From Kumtagia sp052180275 (lineage in GTDB: Bacteria; Pseudomonadota; Alphaproteobacteria; Rhizobiales; Rhizobiaceae), in assembly GCF_052180275.1 (NCBI RefSeq), contig NZ_CP197465.1:4960001-5024000 (forward strand): DNA of 64,000 bases. Direction: 5' to 3'. The position numbers and the translations under genes are program-made. Each line of letters begins with the position of its first letter. The stretch's first letter is position 1. Of the stretch, positions 25,369 to 32,933 are shown piece by piece. The notes below the pieces were generated by a model. It was not told where the DNA came from. It was given only the letters and a program-made list of their open reading frames with translations, and did not search any database.

Positions 25369-25881
25369 ATGAGACCCGGCCTTTCAAAAGCCCTGGCCAC
25401 CCTTCTGGGTGCCGCGAGCCTGTTTATCGCCCTGCCCGCTTCTGCCCAGCAGAGCGGCAAGGTGAAGGAAACCCATGGCGCATGGTCGATCATCTGCGAC
25501 ACGCCGGCCGGCGCCACCGCCGAACAGTGCGTGATGATGCAGAACGTGATCGCCGAGGACCGGCCCGAGATGGGCCTGTCCGTCGTCGTGCTGCGCACCG
25601 CCGACAACAAGGCCGAGATTCTGCGCGTACTGGCGCCGCTCGGCGTGCTCTTGCCCAACGGCCTCGGGCTCAACGTCGACGGAAAAGACATCGGCCGCGC
25701 CTATTTCGTGCGCTGCTTCGGCGACGGCTGTTATGCCGAGGTGATCCTCGAAAAGCAGTTGCTCGACACGCTGAAGACCGGCAAGGCCGCGACGTTCATC
25801 GTGTTCCAGACGCCCGAGGAAGGCATCGGCATCCCGGTCGATCTTTCGGGCTTCGGCGATGGTTTCGCCGCCCTGCCCTGA
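25369..25881 (+). CDS. Invasion-associated locus B (IalB) family protein
   Basis: A 170-residue exported protein with a signal peptide ending in PASAQ, then KETHGAWSIICDTPAGATAE with conserved cysteines, GVLLPNGLGLNVDGKDIGRA, and FVRCFGDGCYAEVIL. These are the IalB family landmarks; Bartonella IalB helps erythrocyte invasion, while in free-living rhizobia the role is unknown, probably periplasmic. The start ATG 25369 has CGGAG 6 bases upstream. It is divergent from ctaC and 100 bp upstream of the Fae-like gene. Confidence 0.88.
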   Translation: MRPGLSKALATLLGAASLFIALPASAQQSGKVKETHGAWSIICDTPAGATAEQCVMMQNVIAEDRPEMGLSVVVLRTADNKAEILRVLAPLGVLLPNGLGLNVDGKDIGRAYFVRCFGDGCYAEVILEKQLLDTLKTGKAATFIVFQTPEEGIGIPVDLSGFGDGFAALP

Positions 25882-25981
25882 GCGGCGGGATTCCGTACGC
25901 CGTTTTGTCGGTCTGACGACTGTGGCCGCAGGACCGCGGCTGATTGAATTGATCCACCAACCCGCAATCGAGAGAAAATTC

Positions 25982-26521
25982 ATGACCGACATCTGGCTGC
26001 GTACCGGCGAAGCGACCGTTCTGGCCGCCGAAGGCCAGGCTACCGACGCCATGCCCGAAATCGTGATCGGCTCGATCCGTGGACCGGTCGGACAGGCCTT
26101 CGCCTCGATGATGGGACAGGTCAAAGGGCATACCCGCATGTTCGTGGTGCGCGACCTCAACCAGGCGGTCAAGCCGCCGACGATGATGACCACCAAGGTC
26201 ACGATCAAGAACATGGCCTATGCGGAACTGCTCGGCGGCGTGGTGCAGGCCGCGATGGGCGACGCCATCGTCGATTGCCTTTCGGAAGACATCCTTCCCC
26301 GCGATCAGGTGGACGATCTGTGCATGATCATCACGGTCTGGCTCGATCCGCGCTGCGCCGAGGACGAGAATCTCGACCGCAAGGATCTCTACCGCACCAA
26401 CTACGAAGCCACCAAGCTGGCCATCGCCCGCGCCATGAAGGGCGAGCCGACGGTCGAGGACCTGATCGCCAACCGCAAGACGGTCAAGCATTACGCGCTG
26501 GAGGGCGTGATCGATTATTGA
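25982..26521 (+). CDS. Formaldehyde-activating enzyme (Fae) homologue lacking the catalytic His
   Basis: A 179-residue protein whose central and C-terminal parts match Fae, which joins formaldehyde to tetrahydromethanopterin: TMMTTKVTIKNMAYAELLGG (Lys72 kept), AAMGDAIVDCLSEDILPRDQ, VDDLCMIITVWLDP and NYEATKLAIARAMKGEPTVE. In true Fae the N-terminal strand carries an active-site His (AHIDLIIG-like); here that position is Met24 in TDAMPEIVIGSIRG. No other H4MPT-pathway gene lies in the window. It therefore may bind a pterin or one-carbon unit without the Fae reaction, like other divergent Fae paralogues. ATG 25982 has GAGAGAAAA upstream. Confidence 0.75.
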   Translation: MTDIWLRTGEATVLAAEGQATDAMPEIVIGSIRGPVGQAFASMMGQVKGHTRMFVVRDLNQAVKPPTMMTTKVTIKNMAYAELLGGVVQAAMGDAIVDCLSEDILPRDQVDDLCMIITVWLDPRCAEDENLDRKDLYRTNYEATKLAIARAMKGEPTVEDLIANRKTVKHYALEGVIDY

Positions 26522-26650
26522 GGACCCCCGGCTGAAGACAGCGGGCTAATCATCCCCTCCTGAATGGGCCCGGCTTGGCGTTCAGCTTAATCCAAGATTT
26601 TCCGGGAGCGGCCGCTCGACGTTGCGCCGCCGCCGGAATGAGTTAGGAAC

Positions 26651-26938
26651 TCAAGTCGCCGGGACAGCGGACAGCCGCAGGCCTAGAGCCTTCATGACCT
26701 TGGCGACGGTCGCAAATTCCGGGCGGCCCTCCTCGCTCAAGGCGCGGTAGAGGGATTCTCGCGACATCCCCGTATCCTTGGCGATCTGGGTCATGCCGAT
26801 GGCGCGGGCGACGTCACCCAAAACGGCTGAAATAAGTGCCGGGTCGCCATCCTCCATCGCAGCGTCGATGTAGGCGGCGATGGCCTCGGGGCTGTCGAGA
26901 TGCTCCACAGCGTCCCATCTGGTTGTCTCGGGCGCCAT
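26651..26938 (-). CDS. HigA-like antitoxin (HI1420 type), intact
   Basis: A 95-residue protein with MAPETTRWDAVEHLDSPEAI, typical of the HI1420-type addiction-module antidote, and a helix-turn-helix in IGMTQIAKDTGMSRESLYRA followed by LSEEGRPEFATVAKVMKALG. It should bind the palindrome at 27235-27266 and neutralise a RelE-fold toxin. I choose ATG 26938 because AAGGA sits 6 bases upstream; other in-frame ATGs are at 26944 and 26953. Its partner toxin gene immediately upstream is disrupted. Confidence 0.85.
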   Translation of the reverse strand: MAPETTRWDAVEHLDSPEAIAAYIDAAMEDGDPALISAVLGDVARAIGMTQIAKDTGMSRESLYRALSEEGRPEFATVAKVMKALGLRLSAVPAT

Positions 26939-26940
26939 TT

Positions 26941-27234
26941 TCATTCCTTCCATCCCCCTGCGATGACCTTGGCAGATGCAATATCCGAAACTTGGGTCGA
27001 CTTGTCGCCACCGCAGAGCAGGACAATCAAGGCATTGCCACGTTTGAGAAAATAGATGCGGTAGCCGGGGCCATAGTCGATTCTGACCTCGCCGATGCCA
27101 CCGAAAAATTTCGAATCTCCCAGATTACCCAGCGACATCCGCCTGATGCGAACGTCAATTCTCGCCTTGGCGTTGATATCCCGCAGCCTCGATTACTAGG
27201 TCGCATATTCGGTGGTCTGGCGGACTTCGAACAT
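26941..27234 (-). pseudogene. HigB/RelE-like toxin (HI1419 type) disrupted by two adjacent stop codons
   Basis: Reading from ATG 27234 the frame encodes MFEVRQTTEYAT, then TAG (27198-27196) and TAA (27195-27193), then SRLRDINAKARIDVRIRRMS and on to GEVRIDYGPGYRIYFLKRGN and LIVLLCGGDKSTQ. The restored 97-codon frame matches phage Gp49/HI1419-type toxins along its whole length, with an expected W-L at the two stop positions. Only a 65-residue C-terminal piece from an internal ATG (27138) stays open. The stop ends next to the antitoxin start, normal for an operon. I infer loss of the full-length toxin with retention of the antitoxin. Confidence 0.85.
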
Positions 27235-27266
27235 GACTATTTGTAGCCTATGGGCTACAAATAGTC
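27235..27266. promoter_or_regulatory. Perfect palindromic operator of the HigBA-like module
   Basis: A 14-bp perfect inverted repeat GACTATTTGTAGCC / GGCTACAAATAGTC around a 4-nt centre (TATG), directly abutting the toxin start codon at 27234. Its position suggests autoregulation by the intact antitoxin. Confidence 0.8.
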
Positions 27267-27357
27267 AATGATACGACGACCTAACGCCAGGGTAGTGGGA
27301 ATCGCTTGCGCTCTCCCCTATCTTTGCGTGAAGAAACACCCGCCACGGACAACCATC

Positions 27358-28773
27358 ATGCAAGACAGCCTGCTCAGCCGATTCGACGTCGACGAAGACG
27401 ACGTGAAATCGCTCGTCGCCAAGACGATCCGCGGCGCCGACGATGGCGAGCTTTTCCTCGAATACAGCGAGAGCGAAGCGCTGATGTTCGACAATGGCCG
27501 GCTGAAGACCGCCAATTTCAACACCGAGCAAGGTTTTGGCCTGCGGGCCGTGGCCGGCGAGGCGACGGGATACGCGCATTCCAGCGAACTGTCCCATGCG
27601 GCGCTGCTGCGGGCGTCCGACGCCGTCTCGGCGGTGAAGGGCGGCTATTCCGGCACCCTAGCCGACGCGCCGCCGCGCACCAACCGGCACCTTTACGGCG
27701 AGGAGAACCCGACCGGTTCGCCCTCCTTCGAGGGCAAGGCGAAGCTCCTGCAGGAAATCGACGCCTGGCTGCGCGCCGAGGATTCTCGCGTGCGGCAGGT
27801 TACCGCGTCGCTTGTGTCGTCGTGGCAGCAGGTGGAAATCGTGCGCGCCGACGGGCAGGTGGTGCGCGACGTGAGGCCGCTGGTGCGCATGAACGTATCG
27901 GTCGTCGTCGGCGAAGGCGACCGGCAGGAATCCGGCTCCTACGGCATGGGCGGCCGAAAAGGGTTCGGCGAGTTCCTGGTCGAGGATTCCTGGAAACACG
28001 CTTCGCAGGAGGCGCTGCGGCAGGCGCTGGTCAATCTGGCGGCGATCCCGGCGCCAGCCGGAACCTTCGACATCGTGCTGTCCTCCGGCTGGCCGGGCGT
28101 GATGCTGCACGAGGCGGTCGGGCACGGGCTGGAAGGCGATTTCAACCGCAAAAAGACCTCCGCCTTCGCCGGCCTGCTGGGCCAGCAGGTGGCGGCCAAG
28201 GGCGTCACCGTCGTCGATGACGGCACGATTTCCGAGCGGCGCGGCTCGCTCACCGTCGACGACGAAGGCACGCCCACCAACCGCACGGTTCTGATCGAGG
28301 ACGGCAAGCTGGTCGGCTACATGCAGGACCGGCAGAACGCCCGGCTGATGGGCATGAACGCCACGGGCAACGGCAGGCGCGAGAGCTATGCGCACCAGCC
28401 CATGCCGCGCATGACCAACACCTACATGACCGCCGGCAACTATACGCCGGAGGAGATCATTTCTTCGGTGAAGAACGGCGTTTACGCCGTGTCCTTCGGC
28501 GGCGGCCAGGTCGACATCACGTCGGGAAAATTCGTGTTCGGCTGCACCGAGGCCTACATGATCGAGGATGGCAAGGTGACGCAGCCGATCAAGGGCGCCA
28601 TGCTGATCGGCAACGGGCCGGACGCTATGCACCGCGTGTCGATGGTCGGCAACGACATGAAACTCGACACCGGCATCGGCATGTGCGGCAAGGCCGGCCA
28701 GGGCGTTCCGGTCGGCGTCGGCCAGCCGCATTTGCGCATGAACCAGATGACGCTGGGCGGGACGCGGGTTTAG
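27358..28773 (+). CDS. tldD: Metalloprotease TldD
   Basis: TldD forms with PmbA/TldE a cytoplasmic zinc protease acting on unfolded or modified peptides. This 471-residue protein has the zinc motif LHEAVGHGLEGDFNRKKTS (H251-E252-x3-H256) and LLGQQVAAKGVTVVDDGTI. Further landmarks are QNARLMGMNATGNGRRESYA and the conserved end GNGPDAMHRVSMVGND with DTGIGMCGKAGQGVPVGVGQ. I choose ATG 27358; the open frame upstream from 27268 starts in the operator region. No pmbA/tldE is in the window. Confidence 0.95.
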   Translation: MQDSLLSRFDVDEDDVKSLVAKTIRGADDGELFLEYSESEALMFDNGRLKTANFNTEQGFGLRAVAGEATGYAHSSELSHAALLRASDAVSAVKGGYSGTLADAPPRTNRHLYGEENPTGSPSFEGKAKLLQEIDAWLRAEDSRVRQVTASLVSSWQQVEIVRADGQVVRDVRPLVRMNVSVVVGEGDRQESGSYGMGGRKGFGEFLVEDSWKHASQEALRQALVNLAAIPAPAGTFDIVLSSGWPGVMLHEAVGHGLEGDFNRKKTSAFAGLLGQQVAAKGVTVVDDGTISERRGSLTVDDEGTPTNRTVLIEDGKLVGYMQDRQNARLMGMNATGNGRRESYAHQPMPRMTNTYMTAGNYTPEEIISSVKNGVYAVSFGGGQVDITSGKFVFGCTEAYMIEDGKVTQPIKGAMLIGNGPDAMHRVSMVGNDMKLDTGIGMCGKAGQGVPVGVGQPHLRMNQMTLGGTRV

Positions 28774-28826
28774 CGAACACGGCTTCGGTGGTAGTGTCGT
28801 TGCGGGGCCTCCTGCGGGACGCGCCG

Positions 28827-29276
28827 ATGGGCCAAGCCATGAAATTTCACGCGCTCGCCGCGAGTTTTTGCCTGTTTGCATTATCGGCCCCGTCGGCCTT
28901 GGCCGACGACGCGGCCGATATCCGCTCGCGGTTGCATAATTGGGCGGAGGATTTCAACGAAGGCCGCACCGACGCCGCCTGCGGGCTGTTCTCCAAGGAT
29001 CTGGTTTCCGACACCCAGGGCCAGGGCGAGACGAATTATGAGACACGCTGCAAGCTCATCTCAAGGGTCATGCACGATCCGGCGCGCAAATTCCGCTATG
29101 CCGCCGACATCAAGGAGGTGATTGTCGAGGGCGACCTCGCGATCGTGCGGCTGCAATGGACGCTGACGGTCTCGCCGGGAAACGAGGCCTCGACGGAGTC
29201 CGGGCTCGATGTTTTTCGCAAGGAAGCGGACGGCGTCTGGCGCATCATCCGCTTCATGGCATTCCAGAACGAATAG
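28827..29276 (+). CDS. Exported SnoaL/DUF4440-like protein
   Basis: A 149-residue protein with a signal peptide (FHALAASFCLFALSAPSALA) and a ketosteroid-isomerase-like body: RLHNWAEDFNEGRTDAACGL, VIVEGDLAIVRLQWTLTV and the closing VFRKEADGVWRIIRFMAFQN. These folds bind small ligands; no enzymatic activity can be inferred. Two starts are possible, ATG 28827 and ATG 28839 (four codons later); neither has a strong ribosome site. It follows tldD after 53 bp. Confidence 0.75.
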   Translation: MGQAMKFHALAASFCLFALSAPSALADDAADIRSRLHNWAEDFNEGRTDAACGLFSKDLVSDTQGQGETNYETRCKLISRVMHDPARKFRYAADIKEVIVEGDLAIVRLQWTLTVSPGNEASTESGLDVFRKEADGVWRIIRFMAFQNE

Positions 29277-29489
29277 GCCACCGCGGGCAGGCGAGGATCG
29301 GCCGCGGCGTCACCCGTCGTTTCATCCCAAAGGCGCGGCATCGACGGCCTGCCATTTTTCCTTAACCCTTTCCCCAATATCACTGATGCCCGGTAGGTCG
29401 ACGGACGCTGGACATGCTTGCCCCCACTGCCAAGTGATGGCAGCCGTGCCGACGGGCCTGGGTTGCCAGCCGGCGTTGCGGATGGGGAA

Positions 29490-30821
29490 ATGCTCAAACT
29501 GGCGTTCTTGCTGATCGGGCCGCGGGCGTTCCAGTCGCGATGGTATGTCGTGGCCGGCCTGGGCGCAGCGCTCATCGCGCTCGCCCTGCTCCTCGCGGTC
29601 AACGCATCCGCCGGGATCACAGGCTTCACGCGCGACGTGCTCGGCCTTGTGTTCATTGCCAACGGCGTCCTGTCGCTCGCGGCCGGTTTTCTCGGCCACA
29701 TGAAAGGCACCGCAAGGCTGGCGACGATCCTGAAGGCGGCGGGTTTCGTGCTGATCGGGGCACTCCTGATAGGCCTTTCCGAGCATGCCGACGCGGCCTC
29801 AGCCATTCTGTTCGGCGCGGCATTCGGACTGGACGGGGTGTGGCGCCTGACGTTCGCGCTGGTCGTGCGCTACCCGCGCTGGCGCATGATGGTGCTGGTA
29901 GCGGCGGTGGAACTGCTGCTCGCGCTGGCGATCGTCGTCCAATGGCCCGTTTCGCACGACCGCGGCGTGCATCTTTCGATGGGGCTGCTGCTGGCGCTGT
30001 GGGGCTGGCTGCTGGTGCGGCTGGGCCTGATGCTGCGCACGCTGGAAAGCGAGGTGGCGCTGCTGGCGCTGCCGCTGTTCGCCGGCCGCGGCTGGTACGA
30101 CAACGCGCCCGTGCTGGTCGATCCGGACGAGATGGAGGCCGTAGAACACCCGCTCACCGTCCGCGTGTGGACACCGGTCGGCTCGGCCTACAAGGCGGAA
30201 CGCCGCCTGCTGGTCGACCGCTATATCGTCGCGATCGACGGCAACGGGGTCATCTCGACCGGCCATGCGGCGATCGAGATGCAGCCGGACCTCTACATCA
30301 GCCACTATCCCGACCACGAAGTCGACAGGTCGCGGAGCGATTTCCTGGCGATGCTTCGAGGCACGTCCGAGAACGACTTCAAGGGGCGGTTCCAGCCGAG
30401 CTACGAGCATGAATGCGGCGAGTGGTGCCCGGCGGACGCCTCGGTCGAGTTCAGGAATTACAATCCGCGCCGGCTCCGGGCCTTCTGGGCCGGTTACAAG
30501 CAGGACGATTCCTACAATCTGACCAACCGCAACTGCTCGGTTCTCGTCGCCTCGGCGCTCGACGCCGCGCTGGAGGGCGCGCTGGCGAGCAGGTTCGCCT
30601 GGATGCGTTTCGTCGGCCTGATGTTCAACCCGGATATGTGGATCGCCGCGGCGATCTGCCAGCGCGCCGACTCGATGACATGGACGCCGGGCCTCGTGCT
30701 CGACTACGCCAATACGATGGCCCGGATCGTCGAGGCCCGGGAAACGAACTGGACAGTACGCTTCGCAGACTTCGTGCGACGCGCCCGGCTGTCGGACGGA
30801 AAGGCGGAACAGCCCTCATGA
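29490..30821 (+). CDS. HdeD-like membrane protein fused to a probable permuted papain-like (LRAT/NlpC-type) domain
   Basis: A 443-residue protein. Residues 1-190 hold about six membrane helices resembling the HdeD/DUF308 family (VLGLVFIANGVLSLAAGFLG and AFGLDGVWRLTFALVVRYP). The soluble C-terminal half has DNAPVLVDPDEMEAVEHPL, then ISTGHAAIEMQPD with a candidate catalytic His259, and YNLTNRNCSVLVASALDAAL with Cys349. His before Cys, with an Asn-Cys followed by a helix, is the order of circularly permuted NlpC/LRAT-fold enzymes. That assignment is inference. I choose ATG 29490, after a GGGGA. The stop overlaps the next start by 4 bp (ATGA), coupling it to an MFS transporter. Confidence 0.7.
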   Translation: MLKLAFLLIGPRAFQSRWYVVAGLGAALIALALLLAVNASAGITGFTRDVLGLVFIANGVLSLAAGFLGHMKGTARLATILKAAGFVLIGALLIGLSEHADAASAILFGAAFGLDGVWRLTFALVVRYPRWRMMVLVAAVELLLALAIVVQWPVSHDRGVHLSMGLLLALWGWLLVRLGLMLRTLESEVALLALPLFAGRGWYDNAPVLVDPDEMEAVEHPLTVRVWTPVGSAYKAERRLLVDRYIVAIDGNGVISTGHAAIEMQPDLYISHYPDHEVDRSRSDFLAMLRGTSENDFKGRFQPSYEHECGEWCPADASVEFRNYNPRRLRAFWAGYKQDDSYNLTNRNCSVLVASALDAALEGALASRFAWMRFVGLMFNPDMWIAAAICQRADSMTWTPGLVLDYANTMARIVEARETNWTVRFADFVRRARLSDGKAEQPS

Positions 30822-31975
30822 GCGCAGATGCGGAACGCAAAAGCAGGTCGACCGTGGCCGGGCGCGCCGCGGTCATCGCGACGGCCACCATGTTCGGCCT
30901 GACCTACAGCCTCAGCGCGGCGCTGATCGCGCTCGACCTGACGGCGCGCGGGCTGGGTGAGGCGATTGTGGGCGCCAATGCGGCGATGCATGCCGTCGGC
31001 GTGCTGATCGTCGCGGTCATCCTGCCTCGCCTCGTCGCCATCGTCGGCATGCGGCGGCTCGTCGTCGTGGCGCTGGTGACGGCAGCGCTCGCGCTTCTCG
31101 CCTTTCCGGCCCTGCCGCTGGTCTGGCTGTGGTTCCCGCTACGCCTGGTGCTCGGCATGGCGTCGGAGATTCTTTTCGTCCTGTCGGAGACATGGACCAA
31201 CAGCCTCAGCACGGAGGAGACCCGCGCCCGCTCCATGGCCGCCTACACGGCCTCTCTCTCCGTCGGGTTTGCCCTCGGTCCGCTCATCCTGTCGGTGGCG
31301 GGAACGAGCGGATTCGCACCCTATGCGATCGGGGCAGCGGTCGCGCTGGCATCGATCCTGTTCGTCATCTCGCCGCTGGCGGAGGAACCTGCGTTCGAGA
31401 AGCCGGAGGCCGGCGGCGTTCTGCGCTTCATGCGCCTCGCGCCGGTGGCGATGGCAGCCACCGTGCTCAATGCCGCCATCGAGACGGCGGGCCTCTCCTT
31501 CCTCGCGATCTACGCCATCAACCTCGGCTGGCCGGAAGGCCAGGCGACGCAGTTGATGTCATGCATGATGATCGGGGCCATCCTGCTGCAGCTTCCGATC
31601 GGCTGGCTCGGCGACAAGATGAACCGGGGGAGGCTTCTGGTCGCGCTCGCCGCCACGGCCGCGGGCGGAGCCCTGATCTGGCCGCTCGCGCTTCAGAACG
31701 AGATCGTCACCTATGCCGTGCTGTTCCTCTGGGGTGGCGCCTTCGTCGGCATCTACACGATCGTGCTGACGATCGTCGGCAGCCGCTTCAAGGGGACGGA
31801 ACTGGTCGGCATCTATGCGGCCATGGGCCTGATGTGGGGCGTCGGAGCCCTCGCCGGCCCGCTGCTGGCCGGCGCGGCGATGCAGACGACGACGCACGGC
31901 CTGACCTTCTTCGCCGCCGCGGCCTGCGCCGCGTTCATGGTGTTCGCGATCCTGAAGGGCCACAGGGAAGGCTGA
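30818..31975 (+). CDS. MFS transporter, YcaD-like
   Basis: A 385-residue twelve-helix permease. It starts with AAVIATATMFGLTYSLSAAL and has the loop ILPRLVAIVGMRRLVVVALV, the FVLSETWTNSLSTEETRARS segment typical of the YcaD/UMF group, and LPIGWLGDKMNRGRLLVALA as the second-half MFS signature. The substrate is unknown. Translational coupling with the preceding HdeD/papain-like gene suggests a shared function, possibly export of something that gene's product modifies (speculative). Confidence 0.88.
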   Translation: MSADAERKSRSTVAGRAAVIATATMFGLTYSLSAALIALDLTARGLGEAIVGANAAMHAVGVLIVAVILPRLVAIVGMRRLVVVALVTAALALLAFPALPLVWLWFPLRLVLGMASEILFVLSETWTNSLSTEETRARSMAAYTASLSVGFALGPLILSVAGTSGFAPYAIGAAVALASILFVISPLAEEPAFEKPEAGGVLRFMRLAPVAMAATVLNAAIETAGLSFLAIYAINLGWPEGQATQLMSCMMIGAILLQLPIGWLGDKMNRGRLLVALAATAAGGALIWPLALQNEIVTYAVLFLWGGAFVGIYTIVLTIVGSRFKGTELVGIYAAMGLMWGVGALAGPLLAGAAMQTTTHGLTFFAAAACAAFMVFAILKGHREG

Positions 31976-31986
31976 AACGGATCGGC

Positions 31987-32502
31987 TCATATCCACGAGG
32001 CCGGCGACTTCGGCAGCCTGCCTTCGGGGTCCACCACCTCCAGCCGAGCCTTCGACGGCTCCGCCCAGCGCCATAGCGCCACGCAGGTACCGCCGGGAGA
32101 CATGAAGGACGGGTAGATCACGCCGTCCATCCCCGCGACGAGCAGCCTTTCGCGCAAGGCGTGGGTTTCCGGCACCTCGCCCGCATCCATGATCGCACGC
32201 CATTCGTAGCGGTGGATATCTGGCGAAAGTCCCAGCCGATTCATCTCCGCGGCATCGGTCAGGTCGGCGAGCGCTGCGCCGGTCAGTTCGAACCGGGCGA
32301 TCAGCGCCGGATGCTGGACAAAACCCTGATTGTATTCCGCCCAGGCCGTCGAAAGCTCGCGGGCCGCGTAGATCGTCGGCGCGCCAACCGGGTTCCAGCG
32401 GCCGCCGAACCGCGCCGCCCCCTCGCCCGATAGCGGCAGGTAGGACCAGCGCGGGACGAAGGCCCGCCACAGCGTCAGGCCAGGCGCCGCCGGTTCAGGC
32501 AT
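31987..32502 (-). CDS. RES-domain toxin (NAD+-degrading family)
   Basis: A 171-residue RES protein. The family name residues are visible in LTLWRAFVPRWS (Arg) and AARFGGRWNPVGAPTIYAAR, followed by the Glu in TAWAEYNQ; a Ser lies in the C-terminal half. Characterised RES toxins deplete cellular NAD+ by phosphorolysis or hydrolysis. Its start overlaps the upstream antitoxin frame by 8 bp, the normal antitoxin-first order. The gene ends 12 bp from the convergent MFS gene. Confidence 0.9.
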   Translation of the reverse strand: MPEPAAPGLTLWRAFVPRWSYLPLSGEGAARFGGRWNPVGAPTIYAARELSTAWAEYNQGFVQHPALIARFELTGAALADLTDAAEMNRLGLSPDIHRYEWRAIMDAGEVPETHALRERLLVAGMDGVIYPSFMSPGGTCVALWRWAEPSKARLEVVDPEGRLPKSPASWI

Positions 32503-32866
32503 AGACGCCGGAACGCACGGCCTCCAGATAGGCGAGCACCTTGTCCGCCTTGCCTTCGCTGACCAGATCGTAGGCCGTCTTGCCGGCCCAGCCGGGGATC
32601 GGCTGGTGCTTGAACCAGATCGCCGCGCGGTCCTCGCCGCCCGCCATTTCGCTCGCCATCGCCAGGATGCGCACGACCGGGCTCAGCGCCGAATCGACTT
32701 TTCGCGCACCGGTCTTGGCGACCAGCGTGTTGCGGGCGACGCCGATCATGCCTGCCAGTTCGGTCAAGGTCACGCCAAGGCGCTCGGCGACGTTTCGCGC
32801 CGACAGGAAAGGTGTGTTTTCCGCGCCGAACCGTGCTGTCGAGGTTCCCAATGCCACGCTGCTCAT
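32495..32866 (-). CDS. Xre/MbcA/ParS-type antitoxin (DUF2384) of the RES toxin
   Basis: A 123-residue protein: N-terminal helix-turn-helix region (ERLGVTLTELAGMIGVARNT) and a C-terminal DUF2384 toxin-binding domain (KHQPIPGWAGKTAYDLVSEG then KADKVLAYLEAVRSGVYA). This domain plugs the RES active site in known complexes. AAGGAATATGTC precedes ATG 32866 as ribosome-binding site. It is cotranscribed with the RES gene and presumably represses the common promoter in 32867-32933. Confidence 0.9.
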   Translation of the reverse strand: MSSVALGTSTARFGAENTPFLSARNVAERLGVTLTELAGMIGVARNTLVAKTGARKVDSALSPVVRILAMASEMAGGEDRAAIWFKHQPIPGWAGKTAYDLVSEGKADKVLAYLEAVRSGVYA

Positions 32867-32933
32867 GACATATTCCTTACACGAATTGATATCTTGGCGC
32901 TCAATATGCGATCAATCGGCGTCTTTTTCAAGG

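Noticed and set aside
26525..26550. Terminator-like CCCGGCTG/CAGCGGG stem after the Fae-like gene
   Set aside because: Stem has a bulge and no T-tract follows; not strong enough to annotate.
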